Assembly (NCBI RefSeq): GCF_014201135.1
Contig: NZ_JACHDR010000001.1
Location: forward strand, 496,001-560,000
Length of the DNA stretch: 64,000 nucleotides
DNA from: Neomicrococcus aestuarii
GTDB taxonomy: Bacteria; Actinomycetota; Actinomycetes; Actinomycetales; Micrococcaceae
Reading direction: 5' to 3'
In this document: in pieces, positions 8,769 through 17,818 of the stretch
Numbering within the stretch: the first letter of the stretch is position 1
Layout: the number at the start of each line of letters is the position of its first letter
Program-made: the position numbers and the translations under genes
The notes under the pieces: generated by a model
Seen by the model: the letters and a program-made list of their open reading frames with translations, nothing else
What the model was told of the DNA's origin: nothing
Databases searched by the model: none

Positions 8769-8862
8769 CATTACTAGAAAAACTTTTTATCACACCTGTC
8801 TGGAGAGGTTCTCCACGAGAGGTTCAGGCAATGCCTGCAAGGAGCCACTGAAGGAGGTCCAC

Positions 8863-9480
8863 GTGAGTCCAACGGACAACACGCGCGGCACTGAGAACGG
8901 CCCAAGTGCGCCTGAACCTGTCCAGGTGCGTCTTAGCAACGGACAAGGTCTGTTGTTTGACAATGATCTTCCCGACCTAGACGTCACCGCCGGCTACCGC
9001 GGACCCACTGCGTGCCGTGCCGCAGGGATCACATACCGTCAGCTCGATTACTGGGCGCGCACCGGCTTGGTGGAGCCCACCGTCCGTGGCGCTCACGGTT
9101 CTGGATCGCAGCGGCTCTACAGCTTCCGCGACATTCTGGTCCTCAAAGTCGTCAAGCGTCTTTTGGACACCGGTGTTTCCCTCCAGCAGATTCGCACTGC
9201 AGTGATCCACTTGCGCGAACGCGGTGTGGAGGATCTTGCCCAGATCACGCTGATGAGCGACGGCGCCTCCGTCTACGAATGCACCAACGCCAACGAGGTG
9301 ATCGACCTCGTCCAGGGAGGCCAGGGAGTATTCGGCATCGCTGTTGGACGAGTATGGCGCGAAGTCGAGGGCACCTTGGCTGAGCTGCCGTCAGAACGAG
9401 TCGACGACGGCGACGATGCGCAGGCTTACCCTGAGGACGAACTGTCCAAGCGTCGCGCTGCGAAGAAGTCAGCAAGCTAA
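8863..9480 (+). CDS. MerR-family transcriptional regulator (Rv1830-like)
   Basis: A 205-residue MerR-type regulator. The helix-turn-helix lies near residues 45-115 with CRAAGITYRQLDYWARTGLV, a recognisable MerR core, then SGSQRLYSFRDILVLKVVKRLLDTGVSL. The C-terminal half (about 120-180) resembles the effector part of Rv1830-type proteins and ends in an acidic then Lys-rich tail. The GTG at 8863 is fixed by AAGGAGG five bases upstream; codons further upstream are open but unlike the family. It has its own promoter (8740-8768), closes the garA-ftsR-DUF151-merR cluster and is followed by a strong terminator. Targets are unknown; cell division or stress genes are guesses from the neighbourhood. 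Confidence 0.9.
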   Translation: MSPTDNTRGTENGPSAPEPVQVRLSNGQGLLFDNDLPDLDVTAGYRGPTACRAAGITYRQLDYWARTGLVEPTVRGAHGSGSQRLYSFRDILVLKVVKRLLDTGVSLQQIRTAVIHLRERGVEDLAQITLMSDGASVYECTNANEVIDLVQGGQGVFGIAVGRVWREVEGTLAELPSERVDDGDDAQAYPEDELSKRRAAKKSAS

Positions 9481-9522
9481 AGCGATCACTCAGGCTCAGC
9501 ATGTAGCCACACGTAGTTAGTC

Positions 9523-9572
9523 AAAAGCCGCCCGGCTGCACGCAGAATCTGCGATGCGACCGGGCGGCTTTT
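9523..9572. terminator. Bidirectional terminator between merR and parA
   Basis: Stem AAAAGCCGCCCGG (9523-9535) with CCGGGCGGCTTTT (9560-9572), an A/T run on each side, between convergent genes. Confidence 0.9.
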
Positions 9573-9590
9573 GCGTGAGTGGTGAAGCGC

Positions 9591-10490
9591 TTACTTATTG
9601 CGGACGGCGTCGAGCAGTTCGCTGAGCAGTACGGCGCTGAGTCGAGCGGACTCCGTGGGCCACTGGTGAACAGCGTGCGCAGCGCCCTGAATCTGCTGCC
9701 AGTCTGGAATGTCCGGAAGTACGGGGGAGAGAAGAGCGTCGCCAAACATGGTGGCCATTTCCTTCAAGCGGAACTGGTGCTCACCGGACTCGGGACGGTA
9801 CTTGTTAGCTACCACTCCGGCGGTCTGAATGGATGGCGCGAACTCGCGACGGAACATGTTGAGCGCGCGCATGGTGCGCTCGGTGCCGGCTACGGAGAAG
9901 AGTGAGGTCTCGGCGACCAAGAGCACCTTATCCGAGGCGTACCAGGCCATGCGGGTAAGTCCGTTGAGCGATGGCGGGCAGTCGATGAGCACGAGGTCGT
10001 AGCCAGTGACTCGTGACAGGACCGTCTTGAGGCGCTTGAGATCGCGCAAGCGCAAATCTGGGCGATCGTAGATGCCAGTGAAAGCGGAACCGTAAGCAAC
10101 ATCCAAACGGCCCTCGGAAAAAGCCTCACTTGAGTTGTCCGAGCTTGAGTTGTCCGAAGCCGCAGCGTCCGCTGGGTCTTGAGCTGCGTCGTCGTTCTGC
10201 GAACGAGCAGCGCTCTCCTTGACTGAGCGCACAATCTCCTGATGACGTTCAGTCCAAGAGCTAGGAACAGCGTTGGCGTTGAGATTGGAACGGCGCACGT
10301 TCTTCAGCATCAGGCCAATGGGCTCGCGGCCGGTGGGATTGATTCCCAAACCGGTGCTGGCATCAGCATGAGGATCGAGGTCAACAACGAGGGTCTTGAG
10401 GCCAGCATCGAGCGCAGCAGATGCCAGGCCGAGTGTCACGGAAGTTTTGCCGACGCCGCCTTTGAGGCTCGAAATGCTCACTACCTGCAC
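9591..10490 (-). CDS. ParA/MinD-like ATPase without a ParB partner
   Basis: A ParA-family P-loop ATPase, about 299 residues from the GTG at 10490. It begins MQVVSISSLKGGVGKTS, placing the deviant Walker A at once, then VVDLDPHAD and a DCPPSLNGL Walker B region. Such proteins dimerise on DNA with ATP and position cargo; no parB or parS-like gene is nearby, so the cargo is unknown. Between the switch regions there is an unusual insertion (about residues 90-140) rich in Ser, Asn, Asp and Ala, containing a 15-base tandem duplication and one near copy of the TACGACGACGC repeat. The start is uncertain: the frame is open to 10577 and another GTG sits at 10502. Confidence 0.85.
   Translation of the reverse strand: MQVVSISSLKGGVGKTSVTLGLASAALDAGLKTLVVDLDPHADASTGLGINPTGREPIGLMLKNVRRSNLNANAVPSSWTERHQEIVRSVKESAARSQNDDAAQDPADAAASDNSSSDNSSEAFSEGRLDVAYGSAFTGIYDRPDLRLRDLKRLKTVLSRVTGYDLVLIDCPPSLNGLTRMAWYASDKVLLVAETSLFSVAGTERTMRALNMFRREFAPSIQTAGVVANKYRPESGEHQFRLKEMATMFGDALLSPVLPDIPDWQQIQGAAHAVHQWPTESARLSAVLLSELLDAVRNK
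10130..10159. repeat. 15-bp tandem duplication in the parA-like gene
   Basis: TTGAGTTGTCCGAGC (10130-10144) followed by an almost identical copy (10145-10159), encoding a repeated Ser-Asp-Asn-Ser-Ser in the insertion. Confidence 0.8.
10186..10196 (-). repeat. Near copy of the TACGACGACGC repeat in the parA-like gene
   Basis: Minus strand AACGACGACGC then AGCTC; encodes Asn-Asp-Asp-Ala-Ala in frame. It differs from the core at the first base and keeps the AGCTC extension seen in intergenic copies. Confidence 0.6.
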
Positions 10491-10816
10491 GGGATAAACC
10501 ACGCCCTTCGCTTGGAACCCGCGGTGGCGCGGGAAGTTTAGAGATAAACCTTCCCCATGGTAGTCATGTCTTCCCAAATTCTCAGGCTGATTGTCTTGAC
10601 GTTTCGCGTATTGAGCCCTTCATTTGACCTGAAAGGCCCTTGCGGTAGGGGTGAACGGTCACGGGCGTGACAAGTCTCGCAATGAAGTAGGTGTGACTCG
10701 TTAAACGCGCTAGCGTGACATGGAGCACTGGGCTCCCGTTCAGTGCTGGGATCGATGGTGAACCTACCGAGGTTTCGCATTGATCGAGATACCAGACTCC
10801 AGACCTTAGGGGACGT
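10491..10816. other. Divergent intergenic region parA / pyc
   Basis: About 326 bases that must carry both promoters and the start-site uncertainty of the parA-like gene. It contains an inverted pair GTCAC-GGGC-GTGAC (10658-10671) and several further GTGAC words, a possible regulator site. No -35/-10 pair is convincing for pyc. No RNA gene or small ORF with a good start was seen. Confidence 0.45.
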
Positions 10817-13800
10817 ATGTTTTCCAAGATCTTGGTTGCAAACCGCGGAGAAATCGCAATCCGTGCTTTCCGTGCAGCCTACGAACTAGGATCCAAGACG
10901 GTTGCCGTCTTTCCTTATGAAGACCGAAATTCCATTCACCGCCAAAAGGCCGACGAAGCCTACCGCATTGGCGAAGAGGGACACCCGGTCCGCGCTTATC
11001 TCGATGTTGATGAGATTGTTCGCGTAGCTAAAGAATCTGGTGCAGACGCAATTTACCCGGGCTATGGATTTCTCTCCGAGAATCCGGATCTAGCCCGTGC
11101 CGCCGCTGATGCGGGAATCACCTTCGTGGGCCCACCCGCGGAAGTACTGGAGCTTGCGGGCAACAAAGTCGCTGCCCTGAAAGCCGCTCGTGCCGCCGGA
11201 ATTCCTGTCCTCCAGTCCTCGGAGCCCAGCAAGGACGTAGATTTCTTGCTCGCTGAAGCGGACAAGATCGGATTCCCGATCTTCGTCAAGGCCGTCGCAG
11301 GCGGTGGCGGACGCGGTATGCGCCGTGTTGATACGCGCGAAGCGCTGCCAGAAAACTTGGCCGCTGCCATGCGTGAGGCGGACACCGCTTTCGGTGATCC
11401 CACGGTGTTCTTGGAGATGGCAGTACTGCGCCCGCGGCACATTGAAGTGCAGATTCTCGCGGACAAGCACGGCAACGTGGTGCACCTCTTCGAACGCGAC
11501 TGCTCCCTGCAGCGCCGCCACCAAAAGGTCATCGAAATTGCGCCCGCGCCAAACCTGGACGAGAACATTCGCCAGGCTCTGTACTCCGATGCCGTGAAGT
11601 TTGCGAAGGCGCTGGGCTACCAGAACGCCGGAACCGTGGAATTCCTCGTGGACACCGTGGGCGAGCGCGCTGGCCAGCACGTGTTCATCGAAATGAACCC
11701 GCGTATCCAGGTTGAGCACACCGTGACCGAAGAGATCACGGACGTGGACCTCGTGGCTTCCCAGATGCGTATTGCCGCCGGCGAGTCCCTCGAAGAGCTC
11801 GGTATCCGTCAGGATGAGCTGCGCATCCGAGGCGCCGCGCTCCAGTGCCGTATCACCACCGAGGACCCACAGAACGGCTTCCGTCCGGACGTGGGAACCA
11901 TCACTGCGTACCGTTCCGCTGGCGGTTCCGGGGTGCGCCTGGATGGCGGCACCATTTACGCCGGCGCCGAGGTGTCCCCGCACTTCGACTCGATGCTGGT
12001 CAAGCTGTCATGCCGCGGCCGCGACTACAAGATGGCCGTGGCCCGTGCTCGTCGCGCATTGGCCGAGTTCCGTATTCGTGGCGTGTCCACGAATATCCCG
12101 TTCTTGCAGAACGTGCTGAGCGATCCGCAGTTCATCGCGGGCGACGTCGCTACTGACTTCATTGACTCCCGTCCGGATCTTCTCGAGGGCAACAAGTCTC
12201 AGGACCGCGGCACCAAGGCGCTGCAGTTCCTCGCGGACGTCACGGTCAACAAGCCAAACGGTGACCGCGTTGACGGCATCGATCCTCGCGATAAGTTGCC
12301 TCGTTACCCCGGTGACAAACGCGCTGAGCCGGATCGCAGTCCTTTCGACGGCCCGTCCACCTTCAAGCCGGCGGACGGTTGGAAGCAGAAGCTCGACGAA
12401 CTAGGGCCAGAAGGATTCGCGAAGGCCCTGCGAGAGCAGACCGCTGTGGCCGTCACGGACACCACCTTCCGCGACGCTCACCAGTCCTTGCTGGCTACCC
12501 GCGTGCGTACTCGCGAGCTCCTCGCAGCGGCCCCGGCCTACGCTCACATTATGCCGCAGCTGTTCTCGATGGAAGTCTGGGGTGGCGCTACGTATGACGT
12601 CTCCTTGCGTTTCTTGGGCGAAGACCCATGGAAGCGACTTGAGCTGCTCCGCGCCGAGTTGCCAAACATTCCGTTGCAGATGCTTCTTCGTGGCCGCAAC
12701 ACGGTGGGTTACACCCCGTACCCCACCGAGGTCACGGATGCTTTCGTGAAGGAAGCGGCCAAGTCCGGCATTGATATCTTCCGTATCTTCGATGCGCTTA
12801 ACGATGTCAGCCAGATGGCTCCTGCGATCAAGGCTGTTCGTGAGACCGGTACCGCTGTTGCTGAAGTGGCCCTGTGCTACACCGGCAACCTGCTGGATCC
12901 GAACGAGAAGCTCTACACGCTGGACTACTACCTGAACCTTGCGGATCAGATTGTGGCTGCCGGCGCGCACATTCTTGCCATCAAGGACATGGCCGGTCTC
13001 TTGCGCCCCATGGCCGCGAAGAAGCTGGTGGCCGCGTTGCGCGAGCGCTTCGACCTTCCTGTTCACTTGCACACCCACGACACCGCGGGCGGCCAGTTGG
13101 CAACGCTCATGGCGGCAGTTGATGCTGGTGTGGATGCGGTGGACGTTGCGGTTGCTTCAATGGCTGGTACGACGTCGCAGGTCAGCTCCTCAGCGCTGGT
13201 TGCGGCACTTGCCAACACCGAACGCGATACCGGAATTGATCTAGAAGCGGCGGCTTCGCTTGAGCCGTACTGGGAGACCGTTCGAACGATTTACAAGCCG
13301 TTCGAATCCGGGCTGACCGCGCCAACGGGACGCGTGTACCGTCACGAGATTCCAGGTGGCCAGCTCTCCAACTTGCGTCAGCAAGCGATTGCGCTGGGTC
13401 TGGGCGAGCGCTTTGAAGCGATCGAAGACATGTACACGGCCGCCAACACGATGCTGGGCAACGTGGTGAAGGTGACTCCTTCCTCGAAGGTGGTGGGCGA
13501 TCTCGCCCTCCAGCTCGTAGGCATGAACGTGGATCCGGCCGAGTTTGAGGCGAACCCTCAAAAGTTCGACATCCCGGACTCCGTCATTCAGTTCCTTTCC
13601 GGCGAGCTCGGCGATCCTCCAGGAGGATGGCCGGAACCGTTCCGCACGAAGGCGCTCGAGGGTCGCACCATCAAGCCGCACGTCGAAGAACTCTCGGCGG
13701 AGGATTCGGAAGCTCTCAACGGAGATTCCATGCTCGTCCGCGCAACGCTCAACCGCTTGCTTTTCCCTGGCCCAACTCGTGATTACGAGAAGACGGTGGC

Positions 13801-14260
13801 GGAGTTCGGCGACGTTTCGGTGCTCCACACCCGCGACTACCTGTACGGCCTGACGAAGAATCGCGAGCACGTGATTTCGTTGGGCAAGGGCATACGCTTG
13901 TTGGCTACGCTGCAGGCAATCTCAGAACCTGACGAGAAGGGCATGCGTACCGTCATGCTCACGCTCAACGGTCAGATGCGTCAGATCACCGTTCGCGACC
14001 GCTCGGTGGAATCCACTGTGAAGTCCGCGGAGAAGGCTGATCCAAGCAACAAGGCTCACGTGGCTGCTCCGTTCGCGGGCGCTGTCACCGTCACGGTTGC
14101 TGAGGGCGATCAGGTGGCTCAGGGCGGAACGATCGCCACTATCGAAGCGATGAAGATGGAAGCTGCCATCACAAGCCCTACCGGCGGCACCGTCAAGCGC
14201 GTTGCGATTTCCGGCACACAACCGGTACAGGGTGGCGACTTGATCGTGGTGGTCGAGTAG
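10817..14260 (+). CDS. pyc: Pyruvate carboxylase
   Basis: A full-length 1147-residue biotin enzyme that carboxylates pyruvate to oxaloacetate (anaplerosis) with ATP and bicarbonate. Domain order: biotin carboxylase (1 to about 450, starting KILVANRGEIAIR, with the Gly-rich AVAGGGGRGMR ATP-grasp loop and EMNPRIQVEHTVTEE), carboxyltransferase (about 530-830, DTTFRDAHQSLLATRVRT and the metal-binding HLHTHDTAGG), PC tetramerisation region, and a biotinyl domain with Lys1113 in EAMKMEA. Length and motifs are complete. It has no gene partner in an operon; a terminator follows. In the GarA context it supplies oxaloacetate to the TCA cycle when 2-oxoglutarate is diverted to glutamate. Confidence 0.98.
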   Translation: MFSKILVANRGEIAIRAFRAAYELGSKTVAVFPYEDRNSIHRQKADEAYRIGEEGHPVRAYLDVDEIVRVAKESGADAIYPGYGFLSENPDLARAAADAGITFVGPPAEVLELAGNKVAALKAARAAGIPVLQSSEPSKDVDFLLAEADKIGFPIFVKAVAGGGGRGMRRVDTREALPENLAAAMREADTAFGDPTVFLEMAVLRPRHIEVQILADKHGNVVHLFERDCSLQRRHQKVIEIAPAPNLDENIRQALYSDAVKFAKALGYQNAGTVEFLVDTVGERAGQHVFIEMNPRIQVEHTVTEEITDVDLVASQMRIAAGESLEELGIRQDELRIRGAALQCRITTEDPQNGFRPDVGTITAYRSAGGSGVRLDGGTIYAGAEVSPHFDSMLVKLSCRGRDYKMAVARARRALAEFRIRGVSTNIPFLQNVLSDPQFIAGDVATDFIDSRPDLLEGNKSQDRGTKALQFLADVTVNKPNGDRVDGIDPRDKLPRYPGDKRAEPDRSPFDGPSTFKPADGWKQKLDELGPEGFAKALREQTAVAVTDTTFRDAHQSLLATRVRTRELLAAAPAYAHIMPQLFSMEVWGGATYDVSLRFLGEDPWKRLELLRAELPNIPLQMLLRGRNTVGYTPYPTEVTDAFVKEAAKSGIDIFRIFDALNDVSQMAPAIKAVRETGTAVAEVALCYTGNLLDPNEKLYTLDYYLNLADQIVAAGAHILAIKDMAGLLRPMAAKKLVAALRERFDLPVHLHTHDTAGGQLATLMAAVDAGVDAVDVAVASMAGTTSQVSSSALVAALANTERDTGIDLEAAASLEPYWETVRTIYKPFESGLTAPTGRVYRHEIPGGQLSNLRQQAIALGLGERFEAIEDMYTAANTMLGNVVKVTPSSKVVGDLALQLVGMNVDPAEFEANPQKFDIPDSVIQFLSGELGDPPGGWPEPFRTKALEGRTIKPHVEELSAEDSEALNGDSMLVRATLNRLLFPGPTRDYEKTVAEFGDVSVLHTRDYLYGLTKNREHVISLGKGIRLLATLQAISEPDEKGMRTVMLTLNGQMRQITVRDRSVESTVKSAEKADPSNKAHVAAPFAGAVTVTVAEGDQVAQGGTIATIEAMKMEAAITSPTGGTVKRVAISGTQPVQGGDLIVVVE

Positions 14261-14329
14261 CCAATCCTTCCGGGAGGAAACAACTCTTCATCGGATTACG
14301 CTTCCAGATGAGTGAAGCGTAACGAGCTC

Positions 14330-14370
14330 ATAGGCTAGCCGCCTTCTTCACGGGAGGCGGCTAGCCTATT
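14330..14370 (+). terminator. Terminator of pyc, overlapping the mtr promoter
   Basis: Stem ATAGGCTAGCCGCCT (14330-14344) with AGGCGGCTAGCCTAT (14355-14369), then TT and four bases to the mtr ATG. The distal arm includes the predicted mtr -10 box. Confidence 0.85.
14362..14367 (+). promoter_or_regulatory. -10 box of leaderless mtr
   Basis: TAGCCT with a 6-base spacer to the ATG at 14374, so transcription should begin at the start codon. No Shine-Dalgarno is free: the only GGAGG (14353-14357) lies 16 bases away inside the stem. Confidence 0.6.
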
Positions 14371-14373
14371 TCT

Positions 14374-15804
14374 ATGACTCATTACGATTTGCTGATTCTT
14401 GGATCCGGTTCCGGTAACTCCCTTATTACTCCGTACTGGGATGACAAGAAGGTGGCAATTGTCGATGGCGGTATCTTCGGCGGTACCTGCCTGAACGTGG
14501 GCTGCATCCCCACCAAAATGTTTGTTTACCCGGCCCAGCTTGCGGATTCCGTTGACGAAGCCGCCCGCCTTGGTGTGGACCTCGAGTTCAAGGGCGCCCG
14601 GTGGGGCGAGATTCGCGAACGCATCTTCGGACGCATCGACTTCATCTCGGATGCTGGACGCAAGTACCGGGACATCGAACTCGAGAACGTAGACCTCTAC
14701 GCGGAGTTCGCTACGTTCACGTCTCCGAAATCAATGGTGACGGCCTCCGGCAAAGAGATCACGGCAGACAAGGTAGTCATCGCCGCTGGATCCCGAGCTG
14801 TCTTGCCCGATATCCCGGGCATCGATCTTCCCCAAGTCCATACCTCTGACACCATCATGCGCGCGGACTTCCCGCAGCGAGTCGTGGTGGTGGGCTCGGG
14901 CTTCATTGCAGCCGAGTTCGCCAATATCTTCCACAGCCTGGGTGCCATGGTGACGCAGCTGTCACGCTCGGGCGAGCTCTTGCGCACCCACGATCCGCTT
15001 GTCTCGGAACGCTTCACGGCTGAGGCTTCCAAACGGTGGAACGTTCTGCACGCCACCCCCACCGCGGTTGAAAGCGCAACGGATGGCGGCGTCGTCGTAC
15101 GGTATGAAAACCGAGATCAGGGCGGAACGGAGGCCGGCGAGATCGCAGCGGACGTGGTGCTGGTTGCTACCGGGCGCGTGTCCAATGTGGACCGACTAGA
15201 CCCTCAGCCAGCAGGCTTTGACGTCGCGGACGGCATTTTGAGCGTGGACGAATTCCAGCGTGTGCTCTCCAACGGGCAACCGCTAGATGGCGTCTTTGCG
15301 CTCGGTGATGTGTCGAATACGTACCAGCTTAAGCATGTGGCCAACCGCGAAGCGCGCGTGGTCATTCACAACCTCGAGCACCCCGAAGACCTCCGGGCCA
15401 CCGACCACCGCGCCGTGCCTTCGGCAGTCTTCACGCACCCGCAAGTGGCAAGCGTTGGGCTCACGGAGCCGCAAGCGCGAGAGCTCGCCGAGCGTGAGGG
15501 TTGGGCCGAGGATGAGCTGGCCATCGCCGTTCAAGAGTACGGATCCACCGCCTACGGGTGGGCCATGGAGGACCAGACAGGCTTTGTGAAGCTGCTGGCC
15601 CGCAAGTCAACCGGCGAAATCCTGGGTGCTCACCTTATGGGGCATGAAGCCTCCAACCTCATTCAGCCGCTGGTTCAAGCGATGCAGTTTGGCACTGACG
15701 CCCACACACTGGCCCGTGCTCCGTACTGGATTCACCCGGCGCTCATGGAGGTCGTGGAGAACGCGCTGCTCTCGTTGGGCACGAAGGATTCAGGAACGCT
15801 GTAG
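14374..15804 (+). CDS. mtr: Mycothione reductase
   Basis: A 476-residue flavoprotein disulfide reductase that reduces mycothiol disulfide with NADPH, keeping the main actinobacterial thiol reduced. It shows the FAD-binding GSGSGNS near residue 10, the redox pair Cys39/Cys44 in GGTCLNVGCIPTK, the NAD(P)-binding VVVGSGFIAAEF around 170, the second FAD motif VFALGDVSN and a C-terminal dimer domain with the HPAL motif. The start LLILGSGSGNSLI lacks the usual GxGxxG spacing of lipoamide dehydrogenase and matches mycothione reductases. It is monocistronic, with a probable leaderless mRNA. One exact TACGACGACGC copy lies inside (15089-15099), here read in another frame (Val-Val-Val). Confidence 0.95.
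   Translation: MTHYDLLILGSGSGNSLITPYWDDKKVAIVDGGIFGGTCLNVGCIPTKMFVYPAQLADSVDEAARLGVDLEFKGARWGEIRERIFGRIDFISDAGRKYRDIELENVDLYAEFATFTSPKSMVTASGKEITADKVVIAAGSRAVLPDIPGIDLPQVHTSDTIMRADFPQRVVVVGSGFIAAEFANIFHSLGAMVTQLSRSGELLRTHDPLVSERFTAEASKRWNVLHATPTAVESATDGGVVVRYENRDQGGTEAGEIAADVVLVATGRVSNVDRLDPQPAGFDVADGILSVDEFQRVLSNGQPLDGVFALGDVSNTYQLKHVANREARVVIHNLEHPEDLRATDHRAVPSAVFTHPQVASVGLTEPQARELAEREGWAEDELAIAVQEYGSTAYGWAMEDQTGFVKLLARKSTGEILGAHLMGHEASNLIQPLVQAMQFGTDAHTLARAPYWIHPALMEVVENALLSLGTKDSGTL
15089..15099 (-). repeat. Exact TACGACGACGC copy inside mtr
   Basis: Antisense to mtr and read in a different frame from the Tyr-Asp-Asp-Ala copies. May be chance. Confidence 0.5.
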
Positions 15805-15814
15805 TTCATTTCAG

Positions 15815-15861
15815 TACGACGACGCCGCCCCACCAAGCTGTTCAGCTGGCGGGGCGGCGTC
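15815..15861. terminator. Terminator between mtr and fadD carrying the TACGACGACGC repeat
   Basis: The 11-mer (15815-15825) runs into the stem GACGCCGCCCC (15821-15831), which pairs with GGGGCGGCGTC (15851-15861); the inner AGCTG/CAGCT also pairs. Convergent genes on both sides; no T run, so intrinsic strength is uncertain. Confidence 0.75.
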
Positions 15862-15895
15862 GGTTAAGCGGGCGGGCCTTATTGGCTCGCGCTCT

Positions 15896-17716
15896 TTAGT
15901 TGGCTTTGGTTCCGTAGATCGCATCCACCTCGGCCTGGAAGTCCTTCAAGACCTGGGCTCGCTTGATCTTCAACGATGGCGTGAGGTGACCAGACTCTTC
16001 CGTGAAGTCGGAGGCGACAATCCGGAACTCCTTGATGCCCTCGGCGCGGGAGACCGTCTCATTGGCTTTGTCCACGAGAGCCTGAATCTCCGTGCGGACC
16101 TCGTCCAGCTGAGCGGCCTGAGCCACGGACATGTGCGGTAGGTTGTGGCGCTGCAACCAGCCCGGAAGGGCCTCGGGATCCAACGTCACCAGGGCAGCAA
16201 TGAACGGCTGGTTGTCTCCGATCACAACGCACTGGGAGACCAAGGCGTTCGCACGGATGTTGTCTTCGAGCTGAGAAGGAATCACGTTCTTGCCGGAGGC
16301 GGTCACGATGATTTCCTTCTTGCGGCCCGTGATCTTCAAGAAGCCGTCCTCGTCGAGACTGCCGATGTCACCGGTGTGGAACCACTCGCCCTCAAAGGTC
16401 TCATCCTGCAAATCAGGGCGGTTGTAGTACGAGCGCATGACGCAAATACCGGTGGCAAGGATTTCGCCGTCGTCTGCAATCTTGACGCCGTTGCCGGGCA
16501 GTGGCTTGCCCACCGTGCCGATCTTGATGAGCTTTGGCGTGTTCACCGTGATGGGGGCAGTGGTTTCCGTCAAGCCGTAGCCCTCGAGGACCAAGAGGCC
16601 GATTCCGTGGAAGAAGTGACCCAGACGCTCACCCAAGGGGCCGCCGCCGGACACGGCGTACTTCATACGGCCACCCATTGCCTCACGGATCTTTCCGTAA
16701 ACCAGCTTGTCAAAGAGCGTGTGCTTGAGCTTGAGACCCAGTGGCACGGCACCCTTTTCGGTAGCACGGGACCATTCGATGGCCGTGTCTGCTGCCGCGT
16801 GGAAAATCTTGCCCTTGCCGCCATCCTCAGCTTTGAGCAGGGACGAGTTGTAGACCTTCTCGAAGACTCGCGGCACTGCAAGCAGGAAGGTGGGGGAGAA
16901 GCTTTGAAGGTCTGGGAGCAGGTTTTTGACGTCTGGCGTGTGGGCAATGTTCACGCCAGCTGCGACGCCCAGGACGGAGATGAATCGGGCAAAGACGTGA
17001 GCCAACGGCAAGAACATCAGCGTTGATGCGCTCGGGTTAACGGCCTCTGGAAGCTCAAGCTGTGCGTTCTTGGAAAGATCCACGAAGTTCTTTTGGCTGA
17101 GTTCGCAGCCCTTTGGACGGCCGGTGGTTCCGGAGGTGTAGATGATGGTCGCAAGTGAATCGAGCTTGAGCGAGCGGCGGCGCTCCTCCAGTAGTTCGTC
17201 CGAGACATCCTTACCGGCTTCGCGAAGGGCGTCCAGGCCGTTGTCCTCCATGAGCCACACGTGCTTGAGGTGATCAAGTCCCTCATTGTGGGCGGCCGTA
17301 CGGACAACGTTCTCGTGTTTGCCGGATTCGACGACCGCGGCCGTCGCGCCGGAGTCGCCAATAATCCAAGCGACCTGCGTTGGGGAGCTGGTTTCGTAGA
17401 TCGGCACGGATGCGCAGCCAGCGAACCAGATTGCGAAGTCCACGAGCGCCCACTCGTAGCGAGTGCGAGCCATAATGGCCACACGGTCCCCGGCCTCTAC
17501 GCCGCTTGCGATGATGCCCTTAGCGATGGCGATAGCGTCATCGCGGAATTCAACGGCCGAAACGGGGGTCCAGGCTGGCTGGCCCTCGGCGGCGTTGGGG
17601 TTACGAACTGAGAACAGGGTGAGATCTGGACTGTTTCGCGCGTGCACCATCACGAAATCGGTGATGTTCGTTTCGGGCGAGGACTCGGTCCTAGCGGGTA
17701 CTCTGAATTCGCGCAC
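15896..17716 (-). CDS. fadD: Long-chain fatty-acid-CoA ligase (AMP-binding)
   Basis: A 606-residue acyl-CoA synthetase of the FadD15-like type: it adenylates a long-chain fatty acid and transfers it to CoA for beta-oxidation or lipid synthesis. Key motifs: the P-loop YTSGTTGRPKG, the YGLTETTAP A5 motif, the GEWFHTGDIG adenylate/ATP motif and GRKKEIIVTASGKN, whose Lys-rich end belongs to the C-terminal lid. Length is normal. The GTG start at 17716 has AAAGGAGA eight bases upstream. It is divergent from the ROK kinase gene over about 100 bases and ends at the shared terminator with mtr. Substrate chain length cannot be read from sequence. Confidence 0.95.
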   Translation of the reverse strand: MREFRVPARTESSPETNITDFVMVHARNSPDLTLFSVRNPNAAEGQPAWTPVSAVEFRDDAIAIAKGIIASGVEAGDRVAIMARTRYEWALVDFAIWFAGCASVPIYETSSPTQVAWIIGDSGATAAVVESGKHENVVRTAAHNEGLDHLKHVWLMEDNGLDALREAGKDVSDELLEERRRSLKLDSLATIIYTSGTTGRPKGCELSQKNFVDLSKNAQLELPEAVNPSASTLMFLPLAHVFARFISVLGVAAGVNIAHTPDVKNLLPDLQSFSPTFLLAVPRVFEKVYNSSLLKAEDGGKGKIFHAAADTAIEWSRATEKGAVPLGLKLKHTLFDKLVYGKIREAMGGRMKYAVSGGGPLGERLGHFFHGIGLLVLEGYGLTETTAPITVNTPKLIKIGTVGKPLPGNGVKIADDGEILATGICVMRSYYNRPDLQDETFEGEWFHTGDIGSLDEDGFLKITGRKKEIIVTASGKNVIPSQLEDNIRANALVSQCVVIGDNQPFIAALVTLDPEALPGWLQRHNLPHMSVAQAAQLDEVRTEIQALVDKANETVSRAEGIKEFRIVASDFTEESGHLTPSLKIKRAQVLKDFQAEVDAIYGTKAN

Positions 17717-17818
17717 GGGCTCTCCTTTGTCACTGGCTGCTGGTACAGCATGATCACATTGCCGGGAAATGGGTCCAACAATGCAGTTACTATCAGCCTA
17801 TATGTCTTGGATCACATC

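Noticed and set aside
11090-11983. 297-codon and other open frames antisense to pyc
   Set aside because: Shadow frames caused by codon bias; no ribosome site.
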